A DNA stretch of 64,000 nt from Thiobacillus denitrificans (GCF_001530125.1 NZ_LDUG01000019.1:156415-220414); one strand, 5' to 3'; shown: positions 16,876-29,466, numbered from the stretch's first letter. Notes: a model not told the origin generated them from the letters alone. Program-made: numbers and translations.

Positions 16876-17652
16876 ATGAATACCGCATCCAATCAAGACA
16901 TTCCGCGCAAGGTCGCGGCCAGCCAGGGGTTCCAGTGGGTGGCCGCAGGCTTTCGCCTGTATCGCAAAAATCCCTTATTGCTATCCGCCGCGTTCGGCGT
17001 GCTGTTCGGCGTGGTGATGGCGCTTGGCCTGATTCCCATCGTGGGTGGTTCGCTGTCGGAACTGGCTTCGCCGCTGATGGTGGCCGGCTTCATGGCGGCG
17101 TATCGCATGCTCGATGACGGCGGCGAACTCGAATTACCGAATTTTCTGGCGGGCGTGCGGGGCCCCGCGATTCCGTTGATGGCGGTGGGCGCGGTACAAC
17201 TGCTCGGCACCTTGCTGATCGGCAAGATCATGCTCGGCATGGGGTTTGATCCGCAGGCGATTATGACGGCGGCGCAGTCGCAAAAAGACCCGGCGGAAAT
17301 GCAGGCGCTCCTGAATGAGGCGCTACCGGCAGTGTTCACCGGGCTTCTGCTGTTCACTCCGCTGATCATGGCCACCTGGTTTGCCCCCGCGCTGATTCTG
17401 TTCGGCGGCGCGCGCCCGGTCACTGCGCTGGGCGTGAGCCTCAAGGCCGTCGCCAGGAACTGGGCGGCGATGATGGTGAACGGGCTCACGCTCGGCCTGT
17501 TGCTGATTCTGGCCGCGCTGGTGCCGATGCTGCTCGGCCTGTTGGTGGCGATGCCGGTGCTGTTCGGCTCGCTGTATGCCTCGTATCAGGCGATTTTCGC
17601 GGTGTGGGCGGACGAGAGTGCGGCAGCCCCCGACAACGTGGTGTCCCTCTAA
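16876..17652 (+). CDS. BPSS1780-type polytopic membrane protein
   Basis: 258 residues from ATG 16876; an in-frame ATG at 16714 would only translate the inverted repeat. The N-terminal block VAASQGFQWVAAGFRLYRKN followed by five to six hydrophobic helices is typical of a betaproteobacterial membrane protein family (BPSS1780/COG5473-like) of unknown function. The helices lie at about 33-60, 65-85, 105-130, 165-190, 205-235 and the C-terminal region. No catalytic motif is seen. It converges with uvrD, with 8 bp between stop codons. The family name is from memory and moderate in certainty. Confidence 0.7.
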   Translation: MNTASNQDIPRKVAASQGFQWVAAGFRLYRKNPLLLSAAFGVLFGVVMALGLIPIVGGSLSELASPLMVAGFMAAYRMLDDGGELELPNFLAGVRGPAIPLMAVGAVQLLGTLLIGKIMLGMGFDPQAIMTAAQSQKDPAEMQALLNEALPAVFTGLLLFTPLIMATWFAPALILFGGARPVTALGVSLKAVARNWAAMMVNGLTLGLLLILAALVPMLLGLLVAMPVLFGSLYASYQAIFAVWADESAAAPDNVVSL

Positions 17653-17660
17653 AAGCGGAT

Positions 17661-19838
17661 TCAGGCCGCCGACAGCTTGGCGTACGCCAGCGCCAGCCAC
17701 TTGGTCCCGACGTCGCGGAATTTCACCTGTACCCGCGCGTCAGCGCCGCGCCCCTCGAAGTCGATGATGATGCCGGTGCCGAACTTGGCATGAGCGACGC
17801 TCTGCCCCACCTTGTAGCCGGTGTCGTTGCCTGTCTGTGGACTGCGCGGGGCCGGCGCCGGCGCGTGATAGCCGCCTGACGGATAGGCCGGCTCGCTGCG
17901 GCGGTTGAGGTTGAGCAACACCTGCTCCGGCAGTTCGTCGAGAAAACGCGACGGCAGGCTGTAGCGGGTCTGCCCGTGCAGCATGCGCGACTGCGCGTGC
18001 GACAGATACAGGCGGCGCCGGGCGCGGGTGATCGCCACGTACATCAGCCGCCGCTCCTCTTCCAGGCCGCTTTCCTCGTTCGCACTCTGCTCGTGGGGGA
18101 ACAGGCTCTCTTCCAGCCCGGTGATGAACACCGCGTGAAACTCCAGCCCCTTGGCGGCGTGCACTGTCATCAGCTGCAGCGCATCGTGGCCGGCGCCGGC
18201 CTGGTGCTCGCCGGCCTCCAGTGCGGCGTGGGCGAGGAAGGTATCGAGCGCCCTGACGGATTCCGTTTCACCAGGCGCTGGCTCGCCTGTGGCGTCGTAG
18301 GTGTTTTCTTCAGTTTCTTGTGAAAACAGCGCGGCGGCGTTGACCAGTTCGTTGAGGTTTTCCAGGCGGTCGGCACCTTCCTTGTCGGCGCGGTAATAGT
18401 CGGCCAGGCCGCTGGCCTCGATCACATGGTCGATCGCTTCGGCAAGCGGCAGATCGGCGGTGACCTGCTTGATGTCCTCGATCAATTTGGCGAACCCGGC
18501 CACCTTGCCGCCGCCGGTGCAGGCTGCCTGCCACAGGCTCATGCCCGCGCGCGCGGCGCCGTCGGTCAGTTGTTCCAGGGTGCGCGCACCGATGCCGCGG
18601 GTGGGAAAGTTCACCACCCGCAGAAATGCGCCGTCGTCTTCCGGGTTAGTCAGCAGGCGCAGGTAGGCCAGCGCGTGCTTGACCTCCTGGCGCTCGAAAA
18701 AGCGCAGTCCGCCATACACCCGATACGGCACGCTGGCCGAGAACAGCGCGTGTTCCAGCACCCGCGACTGCGCGTTGGAACGATACAGCAGCGCCATGTC
18801 GGACAGGTTCATCCCCTCGCGGTTGAGTGCGCGCACCTCGTCGACCACGAAGCTCGCCTCCTCCTGGTCGGAATAGGCGTTGAACACGCGGATCGGCTCG
18901 CCGTCGCCTTCCGCCGTCCACAGGTTCTTGCCGAGGCGGTGCGCATTCTGTGAAATCAGCGTGTTGGCGGCGGTGAGGATGTGGCCGTGGCTGCGGTAGT
19001 TCTGCTCCAGCTTGATCACGTTGCCGTGCGCGAACTCGCGCTCGAACTCGGCCATGTTGGCGGTGTTGGCGCCGCGGAACGCGTAGATCGACTGGTCGTC
19101 GTCGCCCACCGCGAACAGCGCCGTGTGCGGGCCGGCGAACAGCTTCAGCCAGCGGTACTGCAGCGTGTTGGTGTCCTGGAACTCGTCGATCAGGATGTGG
19201 CGGAAACGGTCCTGGTAATGCTGCCGCAGCGGTTCGTTGCGGTACAGCAGTTCGTAGGCGCGCAGCAGCAGCTCGGGAAAATCCGCCACCCCTTCGCGCT
19301 GGCATTGCGCGTCGTAGGCCTCGTACAGTTCGGCCAGCCGCATCGAATATTCGTCGTAGGCTTCGGCATCGCGCGCGCGATGCCCGGCTTCCTTATTGCT
19401 GTTGATGAAGCGCTGCACCTTCTTCGGTTCGTACTTCTCGGTGTCGACGTTCATCGCCTTCATCAGCCGCTTGATCGCCGACAGTTGATCCTGCGAATCG
19501 AGAATCTGGAACGACTGCGGCAGCCCCGCCTCACGGTAGTGCGTGCGCAGCAGGCGGTTGGCCAGCCCGTGGAAGGTGCCGACCCACATGCCGCGCGTGT
19601 TGATCGGCAGCATCGCCGAGATGCGCGTCATCATCTCCTTCGCCGCCTTGTTGGTGAAGGTCACCGCCAGCACCCCATGCGGCGACACCTGCCCGGTCTG
19701 GATCAGCCACACTATGCGCGTGGTCAGCACCCGCGTCTTGCCCGAGCCGGCCCCCGCCAGAATCAGCGCAGACTCGTGCGGAAGCGTGACCGCGGCGCGC
19801 TGTTCGGGGTTGAGGTTTTCCAGCAAATGGGCAGACAT
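17661..19838 (-). CDS. uvrD: DNA helicase II (UvrD/Rep superfamily 1)
   Basis: 725 residues, as expected for UvrD. Walker A GAGSGKT is at 29-35 after the Q-motif LNPEQRAAV. Motif Ia is AVTFTNKAAKEM, motif II contains DEFQDTN, motif III is GDDDQSIYAFRGA, motif V/VI region has TVHAAKGLEF and YVAITRARRRLYL. The C-terminal end has a Tudor-like segment VGQSVAHAKFGTGIIIDFEG found in UvrD and PcrA. It unwinds DNA 3'-5' in mismatch and nucleotide excision repair. It is divergent from the MoaD-like gene, with 45 bp between the starts. Confidence 0.95.
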   Translation of the reverse strand: MSAHLLENLNPEQRAAVTLPHESALILAGAGSGKTRVLTTRIVWLIQTGQVSPHGVLAVTFTNKAAKEMMTRISAMLPINTRGMWVGTFHGLANRLLRTHYREAGLPQSFQILDSQDQLSAIKRLMKAMNVDTEKYEPKKVQRFINSNKEAGHRARDAEAYDEYSMRLAELYEAYDAQCQREGVADFPELLLRAYELLYRNEPLRQHYQDRFRHILIDEFQDTNTLQYRWLKLFAGPHTALFAVGDDDQSIYAFRGANTANMAEFEREFAHGNVIKLEQNYRSHGHILTAANTLISQNAHRLGKNLWTAEGDGEPIRVFNAYSDQEEASFVVDEVRALNREGMNLSDMALLYRSNAQSRVLEHALFSASVPYRVYGGLRFFERQEVKHALAYLRLLTNPEDDGAFLRVVNFPTRGIGARTLEQLTDGAARAGMSLWQAACTGGGKVAGFAKLIEDIKQVTADLPLAEAIDHVIEASGLADYYRADKEGADRLENLNELVNAAALFSQETEENTYDATGEPAPGETESVRALDTFLAHAALEAGEHQAGAGHDALQLMTVHAAKGLEFHAVFITGLEESLFPHEQSANEESGLEEERRLMYVAITRARRRLYLSHAQSRMLHGQTRYSLPSRFLDELPEQVLLNLNRRSEPAYPSGGYHAPAPAPRSPQTGNDTGYKVGQSVAHAKFGTGIIIDFEGRGADARVQVKFRDVGTKWLALAYAKLSAA

Positions 19839-19883
19839 ACGGGGGTAAAATCAGGGTCAATCGAACATTATAAAGGCCCCACC

Positions 19884-20135
19884 ATGGTGAAAATCCTGTT
19901 TTTTGGCGATCTGGTCGACACCCTCGGCATGTCCTCCGACGAAATCGCCCTGCCGCCGGACGTGACTGACGTCGAGCGACTGCTGTTCGTGCTCTCGAAG
20001 CGCGGCGAGATGTGGAAGAAAATGCTGCTCGGCAATCCCAAGCTTAATATCACGATCAACAAGCAGTTCGTCGAGAAGTCCGCCTCGATCAAGGATGGCG
20101 ATGAGATTGCGCTGGTGGGATTTGCGGTGGTTTAA
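19884..20135 (+). CDS. MoaD/ThiS-family beta-grasp protein lacking the C-terminal diglycine
   Basis: 83 residues. The start MVKILFFGDLVDTLGMSSDE and the segment INKQFVEKSASIKDGDEIALVG align with MoaD (MIKVLFFAQVRELVG ... DGDEVAFFPPVTGG). MoaD ends in Gly-Gly, which is adenylated and thiocarboxylated so the protein can donate sulfur to molybdopterin. Here the end is GFAVV and no reading frame restores GG. It therefore cannot act as an ordinary sulfur carrier unless another route exists. It could be a structural or regulatory homologue. It is followed by a bidirectional terminator and no moa gene is adjacent. Confidence 0.8.
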   Translation: MVKILFFGDLVDTLGMSSDEIALPPDVTDVERLLFVLSKRGEMWKKMLLGNPKLNITINKQFVEKSASIKDGDEIALVGFAVV

Positions 20136-20170
20136 CAGGCAAAAATCGGCCACACTCGGTCATCCCCCAA

Positions 20171-20202
20171 TAAAAAACGGAGCCGCCTGGCTCCATTTTT
20201 TG
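20171..20202. terminator. Bidirectional rho-independent terminator between the MoaD-like gene and prk
   Basis: A GGAGCC (20179-20184) / GGCTCC (20189-20194) stem with a GCCT loop is flanked by A's on the left (AATAAAAAAC) and by ATTTTTT on the right. It can therefore terminate both convergent transcripts. Confidence 0.85.
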
Positions 20203-20218
20203 TTCATGCATCAATCGC

Positions 20219-21106
20219 TTACTTGTCCTTGCCCGCGATCATGTCCTGGATGATCGGCGCCAGGATCAGCTCCATGGCGAAGCCCATCTTGGCGCCCGGC
20301 ACCACGAGGGTGTTGCGGCGCGACATGAAGGAGTTGCAGATCATGTTCAGCAGGTAGGGGAAGTCGACGCCATCGGGTTCGCGGAAGCGGATCACGATGA
20401 AGCTTTCGTCCGGCGTCGGGATGTCACGCGTGATGAAGGGGTTGGAGGTGTCGACGGTGGAGACGCGCTGGAAGTTGATGTCGGTGCGTGAGAACTGCGG
20501 GGTGATGTAGTTCACGTAGTCCGGCATGCGGCGCAGGATGGTGTCGACGATCACTTCCGCCGAATAGCCGCGCTCGGCGCCGTCGCGGTGGATTTTCTGG
20601 ATCCACTCGAGGTTGACGATGGGCACCACGCCGATGCCGAGGTCAACGTGCTCGGAAATATCGACCTTGTCAGTTTTCACCAGGCCGTGCAAGCCTTCGT
20701 AAAACAGCACGTCGGAGCCGGCGGGCACGTCTTCCCACGGGGTGAACTCGCCCGGGTTGAGGCTGGTGCTGAGGCGCTTGTTGTGTTCGGCGGCTTCTTC
20801 GTCGCTGTGAATGTAGTAGCGCTTCTTGCCGCCGCCGGTCTTGCCGTAGGTCTCAAACAGTTCGGCCAGCTTGTCGAAATGGTTGGACTGTGGGCCGAAA
20901 TGGCTGAACGACATGTTGCCTTCGGCTTCGGCTTTCTTTACCGCTTCCTTGAATTCGATGCGCGACAGGCTGTGGAAGCTGTCGCCTTCGATTACGGCGG
21001 CGTTGATTTTTTCGCGGAGGAAGATGTGCTCGAACGCGACCTTGACGGTGGTGGTGCCGGCGCCGGATGAACCCGTGACCGCAATGACGGGATGTTTCTT
21101 GGACAT
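20219..21106 (-). CDS. prk: Phosphoribulokinase
   Basis: 295 residues, the length of the proteobacterial (class I) enzyme. The P-loop is GSSGAGTTTVKVAFEHIF (residues 12-29). FYEGLHGLVKT and the VIEGDSFHSLSR segment carry the catalytic Asp and substrate-binding residues. It phosphorylates ribulose 5-phosphate to ribulose 1,5-bisphosphate, a reaction specific to the Calvin-Benson-Bassham cycle. It is the main evidence that this organism fixes CO2. No other cbb gene is adjacent, so prk is uncoupled from a cbb operon here. It shares a terminator with the convergent MoaD-like gene. Confidence 0.96.
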   Translation of the reverse strand: MSKKHPVIAVTGSSGAGTTTVKVAFEHIFLREKINAAVIEGDSFHSLSRIEFKEAVKKAEAEGNMSFSHFGPQSNHFDKLAELFETYGKTGGGKKRYYIHSDEEAAEHNKRLSTSLNPGEFTPWEDVPAGSDVLFYEGLHGLVKTDKVDISEHVDLGIGVVPIVNLEWIQKIHRDGAERGYSAEVIVDTILRRMPDYVNYITPQFSRTDINFQRVSTVDTSNPFITRDIPTPDESFIVIRFREPDGVDFPYLLNMICNSFMSRRNTLVVPGAKMGFAMELILAPIIQDMIAGKDK

Positions 21107-21211
21107 GTGGGACTCCCTGAAGGATGGGTAATGATTTAGCGAAACCGCCGCATTTTACCCGCGTGAGGGAGGGCTTGTCACCCGCACAGGTCTACCCCAT
21201 CGGGTAACTGC

Positions 21212-21703
21212 CTACATCGCGAATTCCAGGCGCTCTTCCACTTTACTCAGTGCGGCGGCGGCGCACGCACGATCTTTGTCGCCGCCAGGCGCCCCGGACA
21301 CACCGACGGCGCCGATCAGGCTGCCGGCGGCGCGGATCGGCAGCGCGCCGTCCATCACGATCAGGCCGTTGATAGGGTTGAGCTCGGGGCGGATGTCGGC
21401 GCGGGTGGCGCGGAATTCGCCGGAGTCGCTGCCCGACATCACCGCCATGCCGGCCTTGCGCTCGGCGATTTCCAGCGTGTGGCGCGCAGCCAGGCTGTCG
21501 CGCATCGCCACCTGCAGGTTGCCGGCGCGGTCGATCACCACGGCGGACACGTTGTAGCCGTCCTTGCGGCAGGCCTCGACCGAGGCCATCGCGATGTCGC
21601 GCGCCAGTTCAAGGCCGATCTGCTTGACGGGAAGGATGTCGGGCTGGGCGGCCAGCGCGGGCAGGGAAGCGGCCAGCAGGGTGAGCGGAAGCAGCGTTTT
21701 CAT
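21212..21703 (-). CDS. Secreted GlcG/HbpS-family protein
   Basis: 163 residues with a signal peptide (MKTLLPLTLLAASLPALA). The mature part is a GlcG/HbpS (COG3193) domain with GYNVSAVVIDRAGNLQVAMR and the Gly-rich LIGAVGVSGAPGGDKDRACA near the C-terminus. Members bind heme or small ligands (HbpS), or are encoded with glycolate oxidase genes (GlcG) without known activity. No glycolate genes are near. The protein is expected in the periplasm. Monocistronic; divergent from leuS. Confidence 0.85.
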   Translation of the reverse strand: MKTLLPLTLLAASLPALAAQPDILPVKQIGLELARDIAMASVEACRKDGYNVSAVVIDRAGNLQVAMRDSLAARHTLEIAERKAGMAVMSGSDSGEFRATRADIRPELNPINGLIVMDGALPIRAAGSLIGAVGVSGAPGGDKDRACAAAALSKVEERLEFAM

Positions 21704-21801
21704 GGAGTCTCCTTCCTGGATTGTAAAGACGCAGCGACCGGGGTGGTCGTCGTGCGTTCCCTGCGGACAGCTCAGGCAAGCGGGCCACGCCGGGCGGGCG
21801 G

Positions 21802-21807
21802 TATAAT
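21802..21807 (+). promoter_or_regulatory. Possible -10 element upstream of leuS
   Basis: A perfect TATAAT lies 29 bp before the leuS ATG in an otherwise GC-rich gap. No good -35 hexamer is visible 16-18 bp upstream, so activity is uncertain. Confidence 0.35.
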
Positions 21808-21824
21808 CGCCAGCTTGATTCTAA

Positions 21825-24915
<3,091 letters not shown>

Positions 24916-24919
<4 letters not shown>

Positions 24920-25947
24920 ACATCGCAGCCGACCGTCTGCCTGACCAGCTTGCGCGCGGCCTCGCTGCGCTCTACGTGGTGGTGGGCGACGAACCGCTGG
25001 CGGCACAGGAAGCGGCCGATGCCATCCGCGCGGCGGCACGTGCAGCCGGGCACAGCGAGCGCAACGTCTACACCGTGCAGGGGCGCTACAACTGGCAGAG
25101 CATTTTTGCCGGTGGCGACAATTTTTCGCTGTTTGCCGAACGTCGCCTGACCGAAATCCGCGTGCCTTCCGGCAAGCCCGGCATCGATGGTGCCAAGGCG
25201 CTGGAGGCTTATGCCGCCAAACTGCCGGCCGATACGCTGACCCTGATCAGCCTGCCGGGGCTGGACTGGAAAGCCATGAAAAGCCGCTGGTTTACCACGC
25301 TGGCGGCCGCCGGCGTGGTGGTCGAGGCGCGGCCGCCCGACCGTTCCCATCTGCCCGGCTGGATCGACCGCCGTCTCGCCAAACAGGGCTTGCGCGCCGA
25401 GCGCGCCGCGCTGGAATTTCTGGCCGACCAGGTCGAAGGAAATTTATTGGCGGCGCAGCAGGAAATCGACAAGCTCGCGCTGCTGCTGCCGCCGGGGGCG
25501 GTGACGCTGGCCGATGTCGAGCATGCGGTGGTCGACGTCAGCCGGCTGGAGGCCGACGCCCTGCAGGATGCGCTCTACGCAGGCGACGGCGCGCGCTTTG
25601 CGCAGATCGTGATCGACCTGCGGGATGCGGGCGAGGCGGTGCCGGCCATCCTGTGGCAGGTGACGTCGGCGGTCGGGCTGCTGCTCAGGCTAAAATTGGC
25701 CATTGTGCAGGGCGACAGCCTGCCCGGCTTGATGCGGACGCTGTGGGGGCGCGACAAGCAGCGCGCGCCGCAGATCGAGCGCGCACTCAAGCGTCTGGAC
25801 CTGACCAGGATCGAAGCCGCGCTGGCCGACCTGGCGCTGGTCGACCGTCAGGCCAAGGGGCTGGAGCGGGTGGGCGATCCGTGGGACACGCTGCTGCGCA
25901 TGGGGCTGGCTTTGGCCATTCCACAGCCGGGTAATGGGGAAAGATGA
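24916..25947 (+). CDS. holA: DNA polymerase III delta subunit
   Basis: 343 residues from TTG 24916, which overlaps the lptE stop (TTGA). The start is supported by the N-terminal [27 protein letters not shown] (shortened motif YVVVGDEPL). An AAA+-like fold continues with [27 protein letters not shown] and a C-terminal helical collar. The delta subunit opens the beta clamp as part of the clamp loader (delta, delta', tau/gamma). It lies in the leuS-lptE-holA-proA operon. Confidence 0.93.
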
Positions 25948-27224
25948 TGGACGTTAAAAGTTACATGCAGACGGTCGGCAAACAGGCGCGCGAAGCTTCG
26001 CGCGCGATAGCCCGCGCCGACACCAACCAGAAAAACCGTGCCCTGCTGGCAATGGCGGCGGCGATCCGGCGCGACGCCGCGAAGCTGCTGGCAGCCAACA
26101 CGCGCGACATGGACCAGGCACGCGCCAGCGGACTCGACGCCGCGCTGCTCGACCGCCTGCAGCTCGATGACAAGACTGTCGCCGGGATGGCCGAAGGCCT
26201 GGAGCAGATCGCCGCGCTGCCCGATCCGGTCGGCGAAATCGATGGCCTCAAATACCGCCCCTCCGGCATCCAGGTCGGCAAGATGCGGGTGCCGCTCGGC
26301 GTCATCGGCATCATTTATGAGGCGCGCCCCAATGTGACGGCGGACGCCGCCGGCTTGTGCCTGAAATCCGGCAACGCCGCGATCCTGCGCGGCGGCTCCG
26401 AGGCGCTGCATTCGAACCAGGCCATCGCCGCCTGCGTGCGCGAGGGGCTGGAGGCCGCCGGCCTGCCCGCGGCCGTGGTGCAGGTGATCGAGACCACCGA
26501 CCGTGCCGCGGTGGGCGAGCTCATCACCATGAAGGATTACGTCGACGTCATCGTGCCACGCGGCGGCAAGGGGTTGATCGAACGCATCAGCGGCGAAGCG
26601 CGGGTGCCGGTGATCAAGCACCTGCACGGCAACTGCCATGTGTACGTCGATGACCGCGCCGACCTCGCCAAGGCGGTGAAGATCGTCGAGAACGCCAAGA
26701 CCCAGCGTTACGGCACCTGCAACACCACCGAATCGCTGCTGGTGGCGCGTGATGCCGCTGCGACCGCACTGCCCGAAATCGGCCGCATGCTCGCCGGCAA
26801 GGGCGTGGAAATGCGTTGCTGCCCGGAAGCGCTGGCGATCCTGCAGGGCGCCGGCATCGCGGCGGACAAGCTGAAGGCCGCGGTGGAAGCCGACTGGACC
26901 GAGGAATATCTTGGCCCCATCATCGCGGTCAAGGTGGTCGACGACCTCGACGCCGCAATCATCCACATCAACACCCACGGCTCGCAGCACACCGACGCCA
27001 TCGTCACCGAGGACTACGGTCGCGCGCGCCGCTTCCTGCGCGAAGTCGATTCGGCCAGCGTCGTGGTCAACGCCTCGACCCGCTTTGCCGACGGCTTCGA
27101 ATACGGACTCGGTGCCGAGATCGGCATTTCCACCGACAAGATCCACGCGCGCGGCCCGGTCGGGCTGGAGGGGCTGACCAGCCAGAAGTGGGTGGTGCTG
27201 GGGGATGGCCACGTGCGCGGATAA
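25944..27224 (+). CDS. proA: Gamma-glutamyl phosphate reductase
   Basis: 426 residues. An aldehyde-dehydrogenase-like fold with [20 protein letters not shown], the [13 protein letters not shown] block and the catalytic cysteine in [12 protein letters not shown] (near 258) is diagnostic. It reduces gamma-glutamyl phosphate with NADPH in proline synthesis. The ATG at 25944 overlaps the holA TGA. proC, for the last step, is at 48435-49250. Downstream is a 120-bp gap filled by an inverted repeat. Confidence 0.96.
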   Translation: MMDVKSYMQTVGKQAREASRAIARADTNQKNRALLAMAAAIRRDAAKLLAANTRDMDQARASGLDAALLDRLQLDDKTVAGMAEGLEQIAALPDPVGEIDGLKYRPSGIQVGKMRVPLGVIGIIYEARPNVTADAAGLCLKSGNAAILRGGSEALHSNQAIAACVREGLEAAGLPAAVVQVIETTDRAAVGELITMKDYVDVIVPRGGKGLIERISGEARVPVIKHLHGNCHVYVDDRADLAKAVKIVENAKTQRYGTCNTTESLLVARDAAATALPEIGRMLAGKGVEMRCCPEALAILQGAGIAADKLKAAVEADWTEEYLGPIIAVKVVDDLDAAIIHINTHGSQHTDAIVTEDYGRARRFLREVDSASVVVNASTRFADGFEYGLGAEIGISTDKIHARGPVGLEGLTSQKWVVLGDGHVRG

Positions 27225-27229
27225 ACCAT

Positions 27230-27339
27230 GAACCACAGAGGCACAGAGACACAGAGAAAGGCAGATTCCCTATCGAAAGGGCTCTGTGTCCCAAGGGATA
27301 CCGTCCCTGCGGGACATATCTCTGTGCTTCTGTGGTGAA
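27230..27339. repeat. ACCACAGAGGCACAGAG inverted-repeat element, copy 1
   Basis: AACCACAGAGGCACAGAGAC at the left end (from 27230) is matched in inverse at 27318-27338 (ATCTCTGTGCTTCTGTGGTGA). Smaller inner hairpins lie between (AAGGGCTCTGTGTCCC and GTCCCTGCGGGAC). A second copy is at 43783-43915. The right arm ends 7 bp before the predicted nadD start codon, so it forms the nadD leader. Confidence 0.75.
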
Positions 27340-27345
27340 AAGGTT

Positions 27346-27993
27346 TTGCACGCAATCGGCATCTTCGGCGGCACTTTCGACCCCATCCACTTCGGCCATC
27401 TGCGGCTGGCCGAGGAAATGGCCGAAGGGCTTGGCCTGGCGCGGGTGCTGTTCATCCCCGCCGGGCAGCCGCCGCACCGCGGCGCACCGCGCACCGCGGC
27501 CACCCATCGGCTGGAGATGGTGCGCCGCGCGATTGCCGGTAATCCGCGCTTTGAACTGGATGCGCGAGAGGTGGAAAGCCCGCGCCCGAGCTACACGGTG
27601 GACACGCTGGCAGCCTTGCGCGCCGAACTGGGTTTTGAGCAACCGCTGTGGCTACTGCTGGGGGCGGATGCGTTTCTGGAATTGCCGACCTGGCACGAAT
27701 GGCGACAGTTGTTCGAACTGGCGCATATTGCGGTGGCCGCGCGTCCCGGCGCGCAGCTGCTACAGTCCGAAGTCATGCCGGAGAGTTTGAAAAATGAAGT
27801 ATCGCAACGGCAGCGCACCGACGGCCCGGTCTCCGGCCCGGCCGGTTCGGTGCTGTTGCGGCAAATGACGCCGCTGGATATTTCAGCCACCGCCATCCGC
27901 GACACCCTGGCACGCCACGGCAGCGCACGGTATCTGCTGCCCGACGCCGTGCTCGACTATATTCACGAACACCAACTTTACCTACACACATGA
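27346..27993 (+). CDS. nadD: Nicotinate-nucleotide adenylyltransferase
   Basis: 215 residues from TTG 27346. This start is chosen because the family begins within a few residues of IGIFGGTFDPIHFGHLR; an ATG at 27286 in frame would translate the repeat. The nucleotidyltransferase motif GGTFDPIHFGH is at about 8-18. The C-terminal ISATAIRDTL carries the conserved S/TxxxR. It makes deamido-NAD from nicotinate mononucleotide and ATP. It overlaps rsfS by 4 bases; nadD-rsfS-rlmH is the conserved order. Confidence 0.93.
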   Translation: MHAIGIFGGTFDPIHFGHLRLAEEMAEGLGLARVLFIPAGQPPHRGAPRTAATHRLEMVRRAIAGNPRFELDAREVESPRPSYTVDTLAALRAELGFEQPLWLLLGADAFLELPTWHEWRQLFELAHIAVAARPGAQLLQSEVMPESLKNEVSQRQRTDGPVSGPAGSVLLRQMTPLDISATAIRDTLARHGSARYLLPDAVLDYIHEHQLYLHT

Positions 27994-28349
27994 ACATTGA
28001 AGACAAAATCAAACTGATCGTCGCCGCCCTCGAAGACGTCAAGGCGCAAGACATCACCGTGATCGATACCGGCAAGCTCACCTCGCTGTTCGAGCGCATG
28101 GTGATCGCCAGCGGCACGTCCAATCGTCAAACACGCGCACTCGCCGACAATGTGCGGATCAAGATGAAGGAAGCCGACGAATACGTGGGCAACACGGAAG
28201 GTGAAGAGACCGGCGAATGGGTGCTGCTCGACCTCGGCGACGTGATCGTCCATGTGATGCTGCCCGCCACGCGCACGCATTACAATCTGGAAGAGTTGTG
28301 GGGCGCGGCCGAAGCAGCGCGCGCCCGGCATGTACAAGCAGATCACTAA
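27990..28349 (+). CDS. rsfS: Ribosomal silencing factor RsfS (Iojap/YbeB)
   Basis: 119 residues, the usual size. Family segments are DIKAQDITVID-like VKAQDITVIDTGKLTSLFE, MVIASGTSNRQTRALAD and GEWVLLDLGDVIVHVM. It binds ribosomal protein L14 of the large subunit and blocks subunit joining in starvation. Start ATG overlaps the nadD stop (ATGA). rlmH follows without a gap. Confidence 0.95.
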   Translation: MNIEDKIKLIVAALEDVKAQDITVIDTGKLTSLFERMVIASGTSNRQTRALADNVRIKMKEADEYVGNTEGEETGEWVLLDLGDVIVHVMLPATRTHYNLEELWGAAEAARARHVQADH

Positions 28350-28820
28350 TTGAAGCTGCACCTGATCGCCGTCGGCCACAAGATGCCCGGCTGGATCAAC
28401 GCAGGCTACGACGACTATGCGCGCCGCATGCCGCCCGACCTGCCGCTTGCGCTGACCGAAATCAAGCCGGGCCATCGCGTGGCAGGAGAGGACGGTGCAC
28501 GGGCGCGGCAACTGGAGGCCGATCGCATTCTGGCCGCACTGCCTGCCGGCTGTGTGCCGGTGGTGCTCGACGAGCGCGGCACGCAAGTGACCACGCGCGA
28601 ACTGGCCGTCTGGCTGCAGGGCTGGATGGCCGAGGGGGTTACGCCGGCGTTCGTCATTGGCGGCGCGGACGGCCTTGCCGACAGCGTGAAAGCGCGCGCC
28701 GGCAAATTGCTGGGGCTGTCGAAACTGACCTTGCCGCACGCGCTGGCGCGGGTGATGCTGGTCGAACAGTTGTATCGTGCCGTATGCATCATCAAAGGGC
28801 ATCCTTACCATCGTGATTAA
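28350..28820 (+). CDS. rlmH: 23S rRNA pseudouridine-1915 N3-methyltransferase
   Basis: 156 residues from a TTG that follows the rsfS TAA directly. It is a SPOUT methyltransferase with a C-terminal knot: [18 protein letters not shown] and the C-terminal [21 protein letters not shown] are hallmark segments. It methylates m3-pseudouridine 1915 in helix 69 after subunit joining. The TTG start and tight packing suggest coupled, moderate expression. Confidence 0.95.
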   Translation: MKLHLIAVGHKMPGWINAGYDDYARRMPPDLPLALTEIKPGHRVAGEDGARARQLEADRILAALPAGCVPVVLDERGTQVTTRELAVWLQGWMAEGVTPAFVIGGADGLADSVKARAGKLLGLSKLTLPHALARVMLVEQLYRAVCIIKGHPYHRD

Positions 28821-28834
28821 GGAAAATAACGAAC

Positions 28835-29446
28835 ATGCTGGTTGATAAACGGATCTATCTGGCTTCGCAATCGTCGCGGCGGCGCGAGCTCCTCAGGCAG
28901 GTCGGCGTTGCCTACGACGTGCTGCCGCTGCGTGCCGTGGCCGGCCGCATGGACGTCATCGAAACCCCGCTGGCCGGTGAGGCCGCGCCCGAATTCGTGC
29001 AGCGCATGGCGACCGCAAAGGCCGCCTGCGGCTGGCACGCGGTGGATACCCGCCACCTGCTGCGCTTTCCGGTGCTGGGTGCGGATACGGTGGTCGAACT
29101 GGACGGCGCCATCCTCGGCAAGCCAGCTGTCCGCACCGAGGCATCGGCCATGCTGACCCGGCTGTCCGGGCGCGTGCACCAGGTGCACACTGCGGTGGCG
29201 GTGCAGCATGAAGACCGGCTGGAACTGTGTCTGTCGTCCAGCAGTGTAAGGTTCACCGCACTCGACGCCGCCGCTATCTCGCGCTACCTGGAAACCGGCG
29301 AATATCTCGGCAAGGCCGGCGCCTATGCCATCCAGGGGCGCGCCGGCGCATTTGTCGAGCACATCGACGGCAGCTTCAGCGGCGTCATGGGTTTGCCGTT
29401 ATATGAAACTGCCGTGTTATTGAGAGCCTTCGGCCTCGCCGTCTGA
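28835..29446 (+). CDS. maf: Maf-family nucleotide pyrophosphatase
   Basis: 203 residues. The N-terminal [17 protein letters not shown] holds the SxxR substrate-binding motif. [18 protein letters not shown] has the catalytic Asp. [13 protein letters not shown] and [15 protein letters not shown] complete the Maf fold. Members hydrolyse dTTP/UTP (YhdE) or m7GTP (YceF), cleaning the nucleotide pool. The [10 protein letters not shown] and AYAIQG motifs favour the YhdE group. It lies between rlmH and rng, as in many betaproteobacteria. Confidence 0.93.
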   Translation: MLVDKRIYLASQSSRRRELLRQVGVAYDVLPLRAVAGRMDVIETPLAGEAAPEFVQRMATAKAACGWHAVDTRHLLRFPVLGADTVVELDGAILGKPAVRTEASAMLTRLSGRVHQVHTAVAVQHEDRLELCLSSSSVRFTALDAAAISRYLETGEYLGKAGAYAIQGRAGAFVEHIDGSFSGVMGLPLYETAVLLRAFGLAV

Positions 29447-29466
29447 GGATTGCGGGCCATCCCACC

